Source of the DNA: Forficula auricularia
Taxonomy: Eukaryota > Arthropoda > Insecta > Dermaptera > Forficulidae
Direction: 5' to 3'
Length of the DNA stretch: 64,000 nt
Assembly: GCA_024734495.1 (NCBI GenBank)
Contig: JALMQS010000073.1
Span: 4,152,985 to 4,216,984, forward strand
The position numbers and the translations under genes were made by a program. The notes under the pieces were generated by a model. It was not told where the DNA came from and did not search any database. It saw only the letters and a program-made list of their open reading frames with translations. Shown piece after piece: positions 43,301 through 53,104 of the stretch (positions are counted from its first letter, which is position 1; each line of letters starts with the position of its first letter).

Positions 43301-46300
43301 AGGCACCCAGCTTTAGCGAGCTAATCAGAAAGTGCGTTCATCTGATTGGTCATCCGGCCGGGCACAAGTTGAATTCTAAGGTTTTACCCTTTGTCAACTT
43401 TTACAAAGAATTTACTGGCCCTTAACCGCTTTTATTTTTAGCATACAATACTAAAATACAACAATTTTCAAACCCCCTCCCAGAAATTGCAATGACGCAC
43501 TCTGCGTCTTAACCCCCCCCTGTCCCCTTTGGGCACCCCTTTTAAAGCTCATCCATTCACTTATCTCACTCGTTTTGTACTCACCCAGAATTTACACTAT
43601 GTAAATTTTCTCTCAAATCGACTAGGACCCAATTACAAAAATTAGGTTTTCAAGTTTTCATGCAAGTCTTCTCATTTTGCTAATTTTCGTTCGTTGTTTA
43701 ATAGTTAAAAACATTGTAAACAAGTGAACAATATATACCGGGTGAGTTTTTTTATCTTGAGACAGTCTTATAATTCAAAAACAGTTCATTATATGGAAAA
43801 AGTTTCAAATAAAAGTTTATTTATATCGAGGGGGAAACTGAACTACGCTATTGTTTGTGGACCTAGAACAGACTTTCAAGGGTATTTCAAGGTCAACTTC
43901 TGTTTTTTAAATAGAAACCTATATATTTCTTTACAGATCCTTAATCTTCAAAAAAAACTGAACAACTTTAATGAGAACTATTTTTTTACCCGACATCAAA
44001 TAAAAAAATATTAAATCAATTAGATCTAAAAAAATCATAATAATTATTTTTAACAATTATTCAACTTAATTGTCAAAAAATAATGATCAAATATTTAATT
44101 ATTAAATAAATAATTTAATAATAATTAATAATTTAATAATTTTTTGACACTATTCTGTGACAATCCAGAGTGTATCGCAAGTCTTCTGTTGTAGTTTCTT
44201 TGTAGCGTTTACACTTCCTGTTTTTTTAACAGATTTACAACACGATAAAATGAAGCTTGTGAGGGTGTATTCCTATCAGGATAACGCTTGGCATCCAATT
44301 GGCAGCCCCTTAACACTTCTTCCACATTCACCGCATAAATTAAGACCATTTCAATTCTATCTTCAACAAAAAATGCGCCATTTTTATTATGGTAATACAA
44401 TATAACTATCTACTGGATTGACACCAGAAATAAACTTTTTTAAACTCAAGTATTTTAACTAGTTCTATTAAATAGAAAATAATCTCATAAATCTGAGTAT
44501 AAAGAATTTTTAATATCATTATAAACCCTTATTTTCATTGTTGTGACTTTTCGATTTAATGATTATTTATTTAATAATTAATTATTTAATCATTCATCAT
44601 CATCAGCCTGTCGATAGCGACAATCCACTGCTGAATATAGGCCTCTTCCATCAAATGGAAGGGGGTTGGCATTAAGTCACCACGCTTGCCAGACGGATTG
44701 GTGACTAGGAATCAGATTATAGCCGGTCAAATATCAATGCAGGGACTCGGACTCGAACCCGGGACTCCTGCTTAGAAGGCTAGTGTCTTAAGCTCTCGGC
44801 TAATCCGATTCCCTATTTAATCATTATTATTTGATAATTAAGTTAAATAATTGTTAATAATAATTATTAAGATTTTTTTGAGATCCTATTGATTCATGTA
44901 TTTTGTTTATTTGATGTCGTATAAAAAAATAGTTCTTATGAAAGTTGTTCAGTTTTTTTTTGAAGATTAAGGATCTGTAAAGAAATATATAGGTTTCTAT
45001 TTAAAAAACCAAAGTTGACCTTGAAATACCCTTTAAAGCTTATTCTAGGTCCACAAACAATAGCGTAGTTCAGTTTCCCCTTCGATATAAATAAACTTTT
45101 ATTTGGAACTTTTTTCGATATAATGCACTGTTTTTGAATTATAAGACTGTCTCAAGATAAAAATCTCACCCGGTATATATATATATATAATATAACATAA
45201 AAGTTTCCCGTTTCTCCTTTATGAATCAGAAAATTTTAAAAGGGTTGGTTACTAGGAGTCATGGATCTTCTATCTGAACTAGAAATAAATTCATCGCCTA
45301 CACTTTTAACATTAACTCTACAGGCAAATATTATAATGAATAAATATTTTAAAATTTCAGGCTTCAGAAACATTATTTAATATGGCGAGAAGTAGAGGCT
45401 TAGTAAAAAGAATTCGACATGCAGAAGTAGCTATTTTTGCTATTTCAATGACTATATTACTTTATAAATATCGAGGAATTCATGATAAACGGGATTCTAT
45501 TTATTCATTAATTTAGGTATATCCATTCCATTTTTAATATGGAGTTTTTATTTAATATTAAATATATATTATTTTTAGATTTATGATTGGTCCATATGAA
45601 GAATATAATTTGGAAATACCGAACTCTTCAGAAAATAATATAAGTGATGAAGAAATTACATCAACTAAAAAAGGACGCATAGTTAATAAAATCATGTTTG
45701 AGACTGTAAATACTTTGAGTAAAATAAATGAGAAATTTAAAAATTTGTCGAGACATGAAAGTTGCATTCATCCAAATAGTTGCGTTCATTACACTTTACG
45801 AGTATGTAATAAAATACTATTTAATCTTTTCATTTTATTCAAGTAAATTTATAATTAACTGGATATTTGAATGATTTTTATTTTAGAGCTTTATTAAAAT
45901 GTTTTCCATCGGATATGGCCTCCAGATAGGATTCAGAATACTTATTCAAATGAAAAGATTTGTTAAAAATCCTAAACATATTTTTAAACAATTTATTCAC
46001 AAAGATGCTTTTAATTTAGGATTATTCCTAGGTGGATTTTCTGGAGTATATAGGGTAAAATTTAATTTCAAAATATAGTGTAAAATTTAATAAGAATAAT
46101 ATATTAATAATATATCTATGTTTTAGATGGTCTCTTGTATTTTAAGAAGGTTCTTCAATAAAGATTCCAGAAATTATTCGATTCCAGCAGGTTTATTAGC
46201 AGGACTTATGTTTATCTTCTTTCCAGATAATTCACTTGCGTTATATATAATGTGGAAAAGTTTGCAGGTATCATTATTTTTATTAAATATGAACAAGTTC

Positions 46301-48194
46301 TATTTTTATGTTGAAACTTTTGTTTAGAATATTTTTATTGTATAGGCCATCCATGACATATATCAAAATTTATTTGAAAATCTCGATTGAATACACTAAG
46401 ATTCACAAAATAACTATTTTTCTGCCATTATATAATAAATTTAATTACTCTGGGGCTTATATTATTCTGAAAAAGTTGATCTAGGGGATTATCACGACTC
46501 TCAATTTCCTTCGTGTTGAATCTCTTTCAGATATCTACTTTAGGTCACTTTTCAAGAATTTTATCAAAAAACATTTTCTATCCATCTTGGCTAATGCGTC
46601 GTTTTAACTTATATTAAGAGATTCGATCATTGGCAACACCCATCCCTTCGTATTCAATATCGTTTATCCCTATAACTTCTGGGGGACTGCCTTCCTATCT
46701 TATCTACTCTTATCTTATCTTATATCTATCTATCTACTCTTATTAAACGAGCAAAAATCGTATATTTATTTATATATATATTTATTTATTTATATATTTA
46801 TTTATATATATATATATATATATTTATTTATTTATATATATATATTTGTATCTTGGTTCTATTTTGAAAACGACTCTACCGATTTTGATGAAATTCACGG
46901 GTTAGGGGGCTTTTGGGGTGACAATTCGATCTGTCACGATCTCATCTTCGTCAAAATTGTTTTTGATGAGTTTTTTCGTAATCAAATTAATTATTCTCAG
47001 GTAGACAAATCCCATTCTTAGGGTTTTAAAAAAGGTTACTCTTTTTCTTTTGTACCCAGACAGACTATGGGTCGGGTTAATCCTTTATTCTCAAAGGCCT
47101 TGAAGAAGTATTGTGATTGTGGATTTTAACATATTTTGTTCTCCCTAAACGTTAGAAATATTAATAAACGTTTTATAATTGTTTTTATAAAGAACTTTAT
47201 TTATTTAATAGAATAAAAAATAATCAAGAATTTATTTAAAAATATATTTCGCATAAGCAGGTCTCAATTTTCTGAAAAAACAACACATTTTGATAGGTTT
47301 TATTTATTAACAATTGGATGAATAAAAATGAATCATATGGTTGAATCAAAACAGGTGCAGAAGGTGGGGCGCAGTGGTGGGGAATCCGGGGGTAGGGCGA
47401 GGTTTCGGGGGTGGGGTCGAGCGGGGTGGAGGGGGCGAGGTACATTGGGCGAATATTATATATTTTTGTATTTTTTTAATTTGAAAGCGGCTTTCAAATA
47501 AAAATCGACCTTTTTATCAGAATTTTAAATTAAAAATAATATTAAAATAAAGCTTTTAACTGAAGGAAGAAGGTGCAGTGGTGGGGGGTTCGGAGGGTGG
47601 GGCGAGGTACGGAGTTTTGGGGGTGTGGTTGGGGCGGGGTGGGGGTGCAGGTGGGGTGAAGTGGTGGGGGTCCAGGAATTAATATATAGCTTTTAACTGA
47701 AGCAAAAAGTTACCGAGCATCGCTCGGTGTCAAGGTACTTTCCCTAATATCACAATCTTCACTCTTTCAAGACCCGGGAACTCAGACAATTCGGTCCATA
47801 TTTTCATTTTGTTTTGTTTTTCCTTCGAAAATAATATTTCTGATTTAATTTTAGATTATGTATAAAGATCAAGTAGACAAAGGGAATTTACCTAATATAC
47901 CTGGAGGAGGAATATTTCTCTATTGTTTCTCGACTGCTATATTATTTCATGCTGCAATTGTTGAACCTAAAAATCTGAGACCTTCTTATTGGAAATTTCT
48001 TCATAAAATTTCAGGCGGAAGGTAAGTTCTCTTCAAAGTAAATTTATTTACTATAAATAATTGTATAAACTTTTTTTTACAGAATGGCTGCAATGCAGAG
48101 GCAATATATTGAAATATTTGGCTATGAATCAGAAAAACAATTACAAGAAACTCTTTTAGTGACAAAAACAAAACTCATTCCAATTAAATATTAA
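34371..48194 (+). CDS. Tmem135: TMEM135-like membrane protein, nine exons, one apparent frameshift
   Basis: Exons: 34371-34517 (ATG), 36934-37064, 42217-42343, 45361-45516, 45579-45801, 45887-46054, 46127-46267, 47855-48021, 48083-48194 (TAA). Product about 456 aa, the usual length (human about 458). TMEM135 is a multi-spanning protein of peroxisomes and mitochondria, related to the Tim17/PMP24 group and linked to lipid and mitochondrial dynamics. Recognised stretches: VEFIHPWTNSC at the start (the cysteine-rich N-terminal domain), NVASETLFNMARSRG, SFIKMFSIGYGLQ, LGLFLGGFSGVYR, SIPAGLLAGLMFIFFPDNS, and NLRPSYWKFLHKISGGR near the end. Several hydrophobic helices are evident. Exon 45361-45516 ends in TAG in frame, and the next exon needs phase 2. 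One surplus T in ATTTAG explains this, giving SLI-RFMIGPYEE if removed. Splice sites are otherwise canonical. Confidence 0.92.
36175..36218 (-). ncRNA. Hammerhead-ribozyme-like core (left arm)
   Basis: On the - strand: CUGAUGA, stem II GAAGA/UCUUC, GAAA, then CUAUAGUC. A15.1-U16.1 and C-G form a two-pair stem III with a UAUA tetraloop, and C17 follows. Stem I is short. Confidence 0.55.
36355..36400 (+). ncRNA. Hammerhead-ribozyme-like core (right arm)
   Basis: CUGAUGA at 36359-36365, stem II GAAGAC/GUCUUC with a CAA loop, GAAA, and CUAUAGUC giving a two-pair stem III with a UAUA loop and C17 at 36393. Every conserved hammerhead nucleotide is present; stem I is weak (GA/UC). Confidence 0.6.
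37134..37395. mobile_element. Hammerhead-bearing element with terminal tag and 11-bp target duplication
   Basis: TCTATTACTAA occurs at 37123-37133 and 37396-37406. The tag (AAGGAGTTAGGTGTTGG, CTAGGTGAAACATTTTAA) opens the element. Arms with AAAACTTGAGCAAGATGCGA and its complement follow. The right arm keeps a hammerhead-like core; the left arm has lost it. It lies in intron 2 of the TMEM135-like gene, 69 bp after its donor. Confidence 0.72.
37281..37325 (+). ncRNA. Hammerhead-ribozyme-like core
   Basis: CUGAUGA at 37287-37293, short stem II (GG/CC), GAAA, stem III AUAUAU and C17, then GAAUUC. Stem I has only two firm pairs (UC/GA). Confidence 0.4.
37486..38053. mobile_element. hAT element with exact 8-bp target duplication
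   Basis: AGTTAGAT stands at 37478-37485 and 38054-38061. The ends CAGAGGTCAGCAACCTGCCG and AAAGGTTGCCGACCCCTG are hAT inverted repeats of the CAGGGGTCGGCAACC type. No transposase is readable. It lies in an intron of the TMEM135-like gene. Confidence 0.9.
38225..38300. mobile_element. Fragment of the 36037-type element terminus
   Basis: ATCAAGCAGAGGACA followed by TCTACAACTTTGCTACTCTC is the complement of the left end of the element at 36037-36110. A shorter piece of the same end (TCAAGCAGAGGACA) lies at about 17329-17343. Confidence 0.6.
38495..38983 (-). pseudogene. C-terminal domain of the RTE-like LINE
   Basis: 162 residues with YVWSIAMYGCETWTIGK, LEAFEMWCYRRMMNIKWMDK and GKKRGRGRPRLEYFNQI, features I know from the C-terminus of RTE/craniofacial-development-protein-2-like LINE proteins. 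It follows the RT (39066-39962) with a frameshift between. A decayed relative is at 63755-63937. Confidence 0.8.
39066..39962 (-). pseudogene. RTE-like reverse transcriptase domain
   Basis: The frame is open for 298 residues. It shows RT blocks NNRAPGIDNIQAEI, FRTISLTSHASKILTKII, IGFIDLEKAFDNVNW, GVRQGCVLSPMIFNLYIEEA and the catalytic box FADDIALLG. In active elements it is fused to the endonuclease upstream and to the C-terminal domain downstream; here frameshifts separate them. All visible catalytic aspartates are kept, so the copy is probably recent. Confidence 0.88.
40235..40774 (-). pseudogene. Endonuclease end and linker of the RTE-like LINE
   Basis: The 179-residue frame opens with QGRFQIDYILVRQRF and IASDHNLIAMKCQLKF (the last motifs of APE-type endonucleases) and continues into a Lys/Glu-rich linker. 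The preceding endonuclease part (GLGNRNERGERLIEFCSK) is in another frame up to about 40973, where the copy ends. Confidence 0.8.
41504..41548 (+). ncRNA. Hammerhead-ribozyme-like core
   Basis: CUGAAGA at 41506-41512, short stem II (GG/CC), GAAA, then a long UA-repeat able to fold as stem III ending UUUC, so the cleavage base would be C. Stem I is not evident. Confidence 0.35.
41555..42080 (-). pseudogene. LINE reverse-transcriptase C-terminal fragment
   Basis: Read on the - strand, sequence from about 42080 down matches the + strand RT C-terminus at 59600-59900 (CGTCCCTGTCTCGAATATGG, ATGAGAGCCATATT region). It ends with the 3' UTR shared with 13800-13921. It is 5'-truncated and full of stops. 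Confidence 0.6.
42776..42972. mobile_element. Foldback MITE (copy 4) nested in copy 3
   Basis: From TAGGGCCAGTTGTATGTCGG to TTCAACTAGCCCTAA, a full hairpin with mirrored CAATCAGATGA. Removing it rejoins the LINE-derived cargo on both sides. Confidence 0.8.
42973..43324 (-). pseudogene. LINE post-RNase H zinc-knuckle fragment
   Basis: On the - strand 43116-42973 reads ATGHDYLQSHLHRIGLADSP then CPLCTEEEGTADHLKRC, the CxxC...HxxxxC knuckle found after the RNase H domain of I/jockey-type LINEs. Upstream, to about 43324, other frames read residues compatible with the end of RNase H (GGAIKADWEAAAVGKRW). There is no poly(A) at the cargo junction. Confidence 0.65.
44209..44400 (-). pseudogene. DUF4817-like helix-turn-helix fragment of a transposase
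   Basis: 63 residues including RIEMVLIYAVNVEEVLRG and AKRYPDRNTPSQASFYRVV, which fit the DUF4817 HTH domain that precedes many mariner-like transposases. No catalytic domain follows. Confidence 0.65.
44595..44814 (-). mobile_element. tRNA-derived SINE with exact 11-bp target duplication
   Basis: ATTTAATCATT stands at 44584-44594 and 44815-44825. The - strand head has an A box TTAGCCGAGAGC and a B box GGGTTCGAGTCC. The body ends with the complement of CCACTGCTGAATATAGGCCT and an ATC-repeat tail. That CCACTGCTG...ATAGGCCTC motif is, from memory, common in arthropod SINE tails shared with LINEs. Confidence 0.88.
46740..47755. other. Repeat with ACCGAGC hairpin end, possibly Helitron-related
   Basis: It starts near AAACGAGCAAAAATCGTATA, continues with long TATTTATT tracts, CGATTTTGATGAAATTCACG and G-rich GGTGGGG runs, and ends with the hairpin ACCGAGCATCGCTCGGT at about 47711-47727. 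A hairpin near the 3' end is a Helitron feature, but no clear CTRR terminus was found. It separates TMEM135 exons 46127-46267 and 47855. Confidence 0.35.
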
Positions 48195-48396
48195 TAATTA
48201 TATGTTTGTTTACTTGTTAAATCATAGATGTGTATAATTAGTAATATATCTATATCTCTATATAGTATAATTTTTATTTAGTTAACTCAAGTATCTACAT
48301 ATTTCATTGTTATGTTGAAAAAAATTTGTTTATAAATTTTTTTATTAAATTAAAAGATGATTTCTTTTATTTGTTTTTAAATTATTTCTGCATCTG

Positions 48397-48402
48397 AATA
48401 AA
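48397..48402 (+). promoter_or_regulatory. Polyadenylation signal of the TMEM135-like gene
   Basis: AATAAA about 200 bases after the stop codon, in CTGAATAAAGCATT. A second AATAAA follows within 15 bases. Confidence 0.5.
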
Positions 48403-48564
48403 GCATTTAATAAATAAATTAATTATTTCCTCATATTTTAAATTTGAATTTTTAAAATTTTTAATTACATATCATATATGTATCTTATGTTCAACGGAAC
48501 TTATCATAAGCCCCTAAATAACAAGTGTCCATTTGTCCAACTTTTATATATAAAATATTATTTC

Positions 48565-48800
48565 TTAATCATTTTTACCTGCAATATTCCCGTAACATTG
48601 ACAATATTGCTGCAATGTTCCTACAACATTGGCAATATTGCTGCAATATTCCCCCAACATTGGCAATATTGCTGCAATGTTCCTACAACATTGGCAATGT
48701 TCCTGCGTTCCTGCAAGGCTCAGAGGCGGACATAGGAATATTGCTGCAACATTGCAGCAATCTCCCTGCAAGGTTTAATAATGCAATGTAATATTGCTGC
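48565..48800 (+). repeat. Minisatellite of about 34-bp units
   Basis: Units built from CAATATTGCTGCAATGTTCC and CAACATTGG are repeated about five times with variation. Open frames over it on both strands are artefacts of the repeat. Confidence 0.75.
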
Positions 48801-48902
48801 AACATTCATTTTTGTCTGGGTATACTTAGATATATGATCAGACTTGCAATGGGGTATGGGAAATAAGAGGGATATAAAGGAGGGGAGGGGCTAGGTGTAT
48901 CT

Positions 48903-49003
48903 TATCCCAAGTAACCACAATATCCTAAGAATATTCTAAGGATATTCTAAGGACATTTAAATCTTCTTAGAATATTCTGAGGATATTGTGTGTTACCTGG
49001 GAT
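48903..49003. mobile_element. Short foldback MITE
   Basis: CCCAAGTAACCACAATATCC at the left faces GGATATTGTGTGTTACCTGG at the right; between them AGAATATTCTAAGGAT words are mirrored. Confidence 0.7.
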
Positions 49004-49748
49004 ATGGGTGGTGTAATCTCAGGGTTCTCATTTTCTGATTTGAAAAATAATTTATAAAAAATAAAAATAAAAAAATTTAAACTAAATTCTGAAAACGATA
49101 AAAACAGGATTGGATAATGGATAATAATAATAATATAGAAAAATTTAAAAATCCAATATATAAAATGTATTCAAATCCGTTTAAAATGATATAAAATAAA
49201 GTGAATCTCTTAAAGATGTATGAATAAGAAATATTACTTTTAATGTATGTTGGGCCGTATGCACAACGTGGATGTACAATGATGTAGGGGTCCCTTGGCT
49301 TCTTCCAGTCAATGTATAGACGAGGCGATCAATGCATCAGCCTCGCTGATTGAAAATTTTACTTTCGAGTCAATGATTAATTTGGGTAATATCCATTGAA
49401 ATGCATGTGGCTGAATCCCTTCTCCGCTTTCGTCTTGTCTTTGTTTGTGTTCACGGTGTAACCTTAGAAAAGTGCACCACCAAAATAGCGGATAACTCAT
49501 CAAAAAATCATTTTATTGCTAGTAATATAAATATATATATATTTAATACACATTCTAGTTAGTTTATGTTAGAAAATATGTGTAATTAATAAATATTAGG
49601 GTGTCATGTTTTGGTACATGAAAATATAATATGGGCCAAACTGACATGCCTTTCAAATTTGCAATCATGAATAAATATGCCATGATCCTAATTCTTTTTT
49701 TTATTATTATTATTATTCAACATAATACAAAAACTAGTTCATACAAAC

Positions 49749-49841
49749 AAATTAAGGGAACGCGGTGTTGGTTTATAGTGAAACATTGTTAAAATTAAAT
49801 TAGGTTGGAGTTGGTGGTCCACCAACTCCAACCTAATTTAA
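49749..49841. mobile_element. 93-bp minimal element with terminal tag and 14-bp target duplication
   Basis: TAGTTCATACAAAC is exactly repeated at 49735-49748 and 49842-49855. The copy holds only the tag (AAGGGAACGCGGTGTTGG, TAGTGAAACATTG) and a perfect 39-nt palindrome at 49799-49837, whose arm ATTAGGTTGGAGTTGGTGG is the same as the arm of the element at 17092. The hammerhead part is missing. Confidence 0.82.
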
Positions 49842-49969
49842 TAGTTCATACAAACTAACAATCTGCTTAAGCCTGACATAAAAATATTAAAATTATATAA
49901 TTTAAGTTTCTCCCTTTGGATTTCTCAGAGTTCTGGCTATTTCCATGATCCTAATCCTGCACTATTATT

Positions 49970-50430
49970 CTAGTGCCTTCACCATTTAAAAGTTGTCTTT
50001 TTTGGCCTCAAACGCCTGTAAATAATAAAAAAAAAGAATAAAGAAAAAATACCCTTTACTGATTGGAGAAATTACCAGTTGAAGAAAGAAAAGGAAAAAT
50101 TGAAGAAAGAAGAAGAGAAGCAAGAAAGGAAAAGAATCAGGGATGAAAAAAAAGCACAAAAATTAAATAAGGACGCAGTTATAGACAATAGAGAAGAAAG
50201 TGGTTTAGATAATGAAGATCTGCAAATCAACATGAATGACTACGTACTCGTCAAATATGTATATGGACGATATATACCTCGGAATTGTAAAAGAAATGTA
50301 TGACGATAATGCATTAGTAAGTGTAATGGAAAAATGTGGACAATTTGGATGGAGATGGGCAAAAGAAAATGATTCTCTACCGTACGAGTTTTCGGATATC
50401 ACAAGAAAATTTCTGCTCCCATCCCTATAA
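49970..50430 (+). pseudogene. Tigger/pogo-type DDE transposase C-terminal remnant
   Basis: Across two frameshifts the reading gives PSPFKSCLFWPQTPVN, PFTDWRNYQLKKEKEKLKK, a Lys/Glu-rich coiled-coil-like stretch, and then NMNDYVLVKY and ALVSVMEKCGQFGWRW before a stop at about 50428. The FWP(x)TP motif followed by a charged helix and a YVLVKY module is typical of the C-terminus of pogo/Tigger-like transposases. The catalytic core is absent. Confidence 0.6.
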
Positions 50431-51104
50431 ATAAAAGATGCATTTATAAATTCAAAGAAATGTGTTTAGAATAATTATTTAAATATGTACCTACATGTTT
50501 TAATTCCAATAAATTAACATATAAACAATTAGTCATGCTTTTTAATAATAACAAATTAACAAAACATTCTATGTCAGAATTAGGACCAACCGAAATTTTT
50601 CATGTCAGAATTTGGTACAATATAATGCATTTAATTAATTTTTGCGCAATATAATATATTTAATATGGGTAAAACTTAAACAAATGAAATTAAAACCTTC
50701 AATATCAACGTATTAAAAAAATTATCACATTTTTACGTCATTATATATATTTTGTCGTACGTTCAGGTTGTATTAGCTCTTAAAGTGTCAAAATTTGGTA
50801 CATTTACCTTAATGGGTTTATCTATCAAATCGTTTCGCTGAGTCTGTATGGAAATATATCCCATTATGTGTACTTCCAGTAACTTTGGTACGTCGATTTT
50901 GGATCTTTCGTCCTCATGTCTTTTCCCCTAAGAATCTCCCTTGTTTCCATTTAAAATATCACTTTTCAGTCATCCTGTCGTAGCAGGTGTATTATATTAA
51001 AATCTTTCTTGAAAAGTCGTAGAAATCGAAACCTTTTCTATAGAAAACATCTGCTGTGCGTCTCACTCACGCTAGACCTTCTCTGTGTCAAAATCTGCAC
51101 CCAA

Positions 51105-51180
51105 GGAGACTTGGTTATTATTCAGGTGCAGGCGATTTTACACGTCCTAGCGACTTATTACAGTCTACAAGGCTAATGTG
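51105..51180 (+). pseudogene. Small LINE RT fragment
   Basis: GGTTATTATTCAGGTGCAGG and the following bases align with 59585-59650 of the RT C-terminus at 59391-60196. A second scrap (52905-52950, CACATCCGCTCCTGTCTC) matches the next part of the same RT, separated by later insertions. Confidence 0.5.
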
Positions 51181-51409
51181 ACCATACGTCCCGCTTTTGC
51201 AAACAGACCAGATTTATATACACTGAGAAACAAATGTGGATTTATCGAAAAATCATAAGAGATCTGCAACTACAATTTAAGATAGTTAAATTCAAAGTAG
51301 AAGATAAGATAATAAGATTAAAATAGTTTCTTCTTTTTATTTAATAAATATTAATAGTTAATTTATCTATTTTAGTATGTATTTATTTAGAAATATCTAA
51401 TCCTAACTC

Positions 51410-51550
51410 CTAACTATATTATAAATGCGAAAGTAACTCTGTCTGTCTGTTACATTTTCACGCCTAAACCGCTACACCGATTTTGATGAAATTGGCTACT
51501 TTTTGTCGCGAAAATAAAACTGAAGGCTGTGAAATAGGGGATGAAAATTT
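51410..51550 (+). other. Dispersed insect repeat start, possibly Helitron-related
   Basis: ACTATATTATAAATGCGAAA followed by GTAACTCTGTCTGTCTGTTA and CCGATTTTGATGAAATT is a motif string I recall as abundant in insect genomes. The similar CGATTTTGATGAAATT occurs at about 46877. The class is uncertain. Confidence 0.35.
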
Positions 51551-52433
51551 GTATGGGGAACTAATTATTTCTCAAGTTAAGGATATAAAAATTCATCATA
51601 ACTATACTTTTGATAAGAAATAAAGATTATTTCTGCATTTAAGGTATAGTTCTTTCACAAATGCAAAAATTCAAGAAGTCTTCGAAACTTGGAATAATCA
51701 TTAAAAGCATAATACACACACTGTTAAAATTTAAAGACGATTTACCACACATGAAATAATTGCGATTAAAAATGAAATTTTTTACATATGGTAGATACGG
51801 AAAGGGTGGGGAAATGATAATTATTTTATTTTTTTTTCATTGAAGGACTTTCACCATCTTGATGAAAAACTAATATTTGCTAGAATAATATATTCGGAGC
51901 AACTTAAAAAAAAATTGAAATTATTTACCACGTAGTTTTGATTAAAAATAATAAAAAAAAAACATATTTGGGCGATTATTTTTAGTGGAGAGGATAAAAT
52001 ATCAATGACTTGGCAACGATCCATTCATTAATAGAACATAGTAGCGTAAAAAGTACAGTCACGTTAAAAAACATAACCTAAAATTTTAACACGGTTTTAG
52101 TTTATTTTTTTTTTTAAATCAGTAGACGGACAAGTGTCCTTACACATAACAATACAAGTACAAAATAAATTTACAAAAATATAAGGTGATACGTTAATCA
52201 TAACATACAAGAAATACAAATTTTTTTTTACAAAAATAAAGGTGATACGTTAATCATAATATAAACATATGAGAAATACAAAATATAAGATGATACATAT
52301 TAGTCATAATATAAACATTAAAGAAATTCAAAAATATAAGGTGATACGTTAATCATAATATAAACATAAGAGAAATACAAAATATAAGGTGATACATTAG
52401 TAATAATATAAACATAAAAGAATTTTTACAATT

Positions 52434-52759
52434 GAAGTAATGGAAGGCAGCCCAGAGGTAGTGAGGAAAGAAAAATTAACACATATAAAATAAGGTGTAA
52501 TTTATTGAATCCTCTCCTTTTTCAAACCGACGTTTCGGAGATTTTTCCTCCTTCTTCAGGGTTTCAAAGGGTCAATGAAGGAGGGAAAAATCCTCCGAAA
52601 CGTCGGTTTGAAAGGAAAGGAGGAAGGATTCCAATAAATTACACCTTATTTTATATGTGTTAATTTTTTCTTTCCTCACTACCTCTGGGCTGCCTTCCAT
52701 TACTTTCAATTAAAATTTCTACCAGTCCGTCTCTCTCCAGAGAAAATTTCGTTGCAAAA
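52434..52759. mobile_element. Palindromic hammerhead-bearing retro-element with 13-bp target duplication
   Basis: AATTTTTACAATT is exactly repeated at 52421-52433 and 52760-52772. The arms share GTAATGGAAGGCAGCCCAG and AAACCGACGTTTCGGAG in mirror order. An unpaired tail (about 52715-52759, CCAGTCCGTCTCTCTCCAG) closes one end. The same family, reversed, is at 59189-60584. Confidence 0.88.
52519..52571 (-). ncRNA. Hammerhead-ribozyme-like core with long stem I
   Basis: On the - strand: stem I AAACC/GGUUU, extended by UUU/AAA past a G-G mismatch; CUGAAGA; stem II GGAG/CUCC; GAAA; CGUC. ACGU gives the two required stem III pairs but no loop, and C is the cleavage base. Confidence 0.55.
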
Positions 52760-53104
52760 AATTTTTACAATTTTTTTTTTACAAAAATATAAGGTGATAC
52801 GTTAATCATAATATAAACATACATGAAATACAAAATTTATGGTGTTCATATTTATAGAGTGGTTACGAAGCTAAAAGCTTCCCGCTCTAACACAAAAAAA
52901 ATGGTCACGTTATACAAGGTTCACATCCGCTCCTGTCTCAAATACTGAAAAACCCATGAATTATACTGTCGCTTAAATTATGAGTAACTTACTTTGATGA
53001 TGATGATGATGATGATGATGAAAACAATTATTTACTAAAAAATCATAAGATGGTGTCATCTATTAAATCCGATGGAATTGAATATTTTTAATTATATGTA
53101 AGAG

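Larger units (their letters stand above)
42581..43423. mobile_element. Foldback MITE (copy 3) carrying LINE coding sequence
   Basis: The left arm 42581-42690 and right arm about 43325-43423 belong to the AAGGGCCAGTTG family. Instead of the usual short loop they enclose about 440 bp of LINE-derived, GC-richer sequence (42691-42775 and 42973-43324). A complete second MITE (42776-42972) is inserted in that cargo. It lies between TMEM135 exons 42217-42343 and 45361. Confidence 0.75.
43736..45175. mobile_element. Long-TIR mariner-type element with DUF4817-like remnant
   Basis: Inverted ends TACCGGGTGAG at 43736 and 45175, with arms of about 350 bp (for example GGACCTAGAACAGACTTTCA and its diverged complement), are flanked by TA repeats. 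The - strand frame 44209-44400 encodes a transposase N-terminus. A SINE (44595-44814) is inserted near the right arm. It lies in TMEM135 intron 3. Confidence 0.8.
52170..52860 (+). repeat. Tandem repeat of about 60-bp units, split by a later insertion
   Basis: Units with AAAATATAAGGTGATACGTT and AATCATAATATAAACATA are repeated at 52170-52430 and resume at 52785-52850. The palindromic element 52434-52759 sits between, so the array is older. Confidence 0.75.

Noticed and set aside
43078..43425. 115-residue + strand open frame
   Set aside because: It is the antisense of the LINE zinc-knuckle cargo and runs into the MITE arm, so it is a shadow frame.
46740..46860. TATTTATT tracts as a promoter or replication signal
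   Set aside because: Simple AT microsatellite inside an intronic repeat; nothing else supports a function.
48478..48791. Overlapping open frames with repeated QHWQYCCN residues
   Set aside because: Translation of a minisatellite on both strands; no start context or homology.
49309..49503. 64-residue - strand open frame
   Set aside because: No recognisable motif, no splice context and no element boundary; left unannotated.
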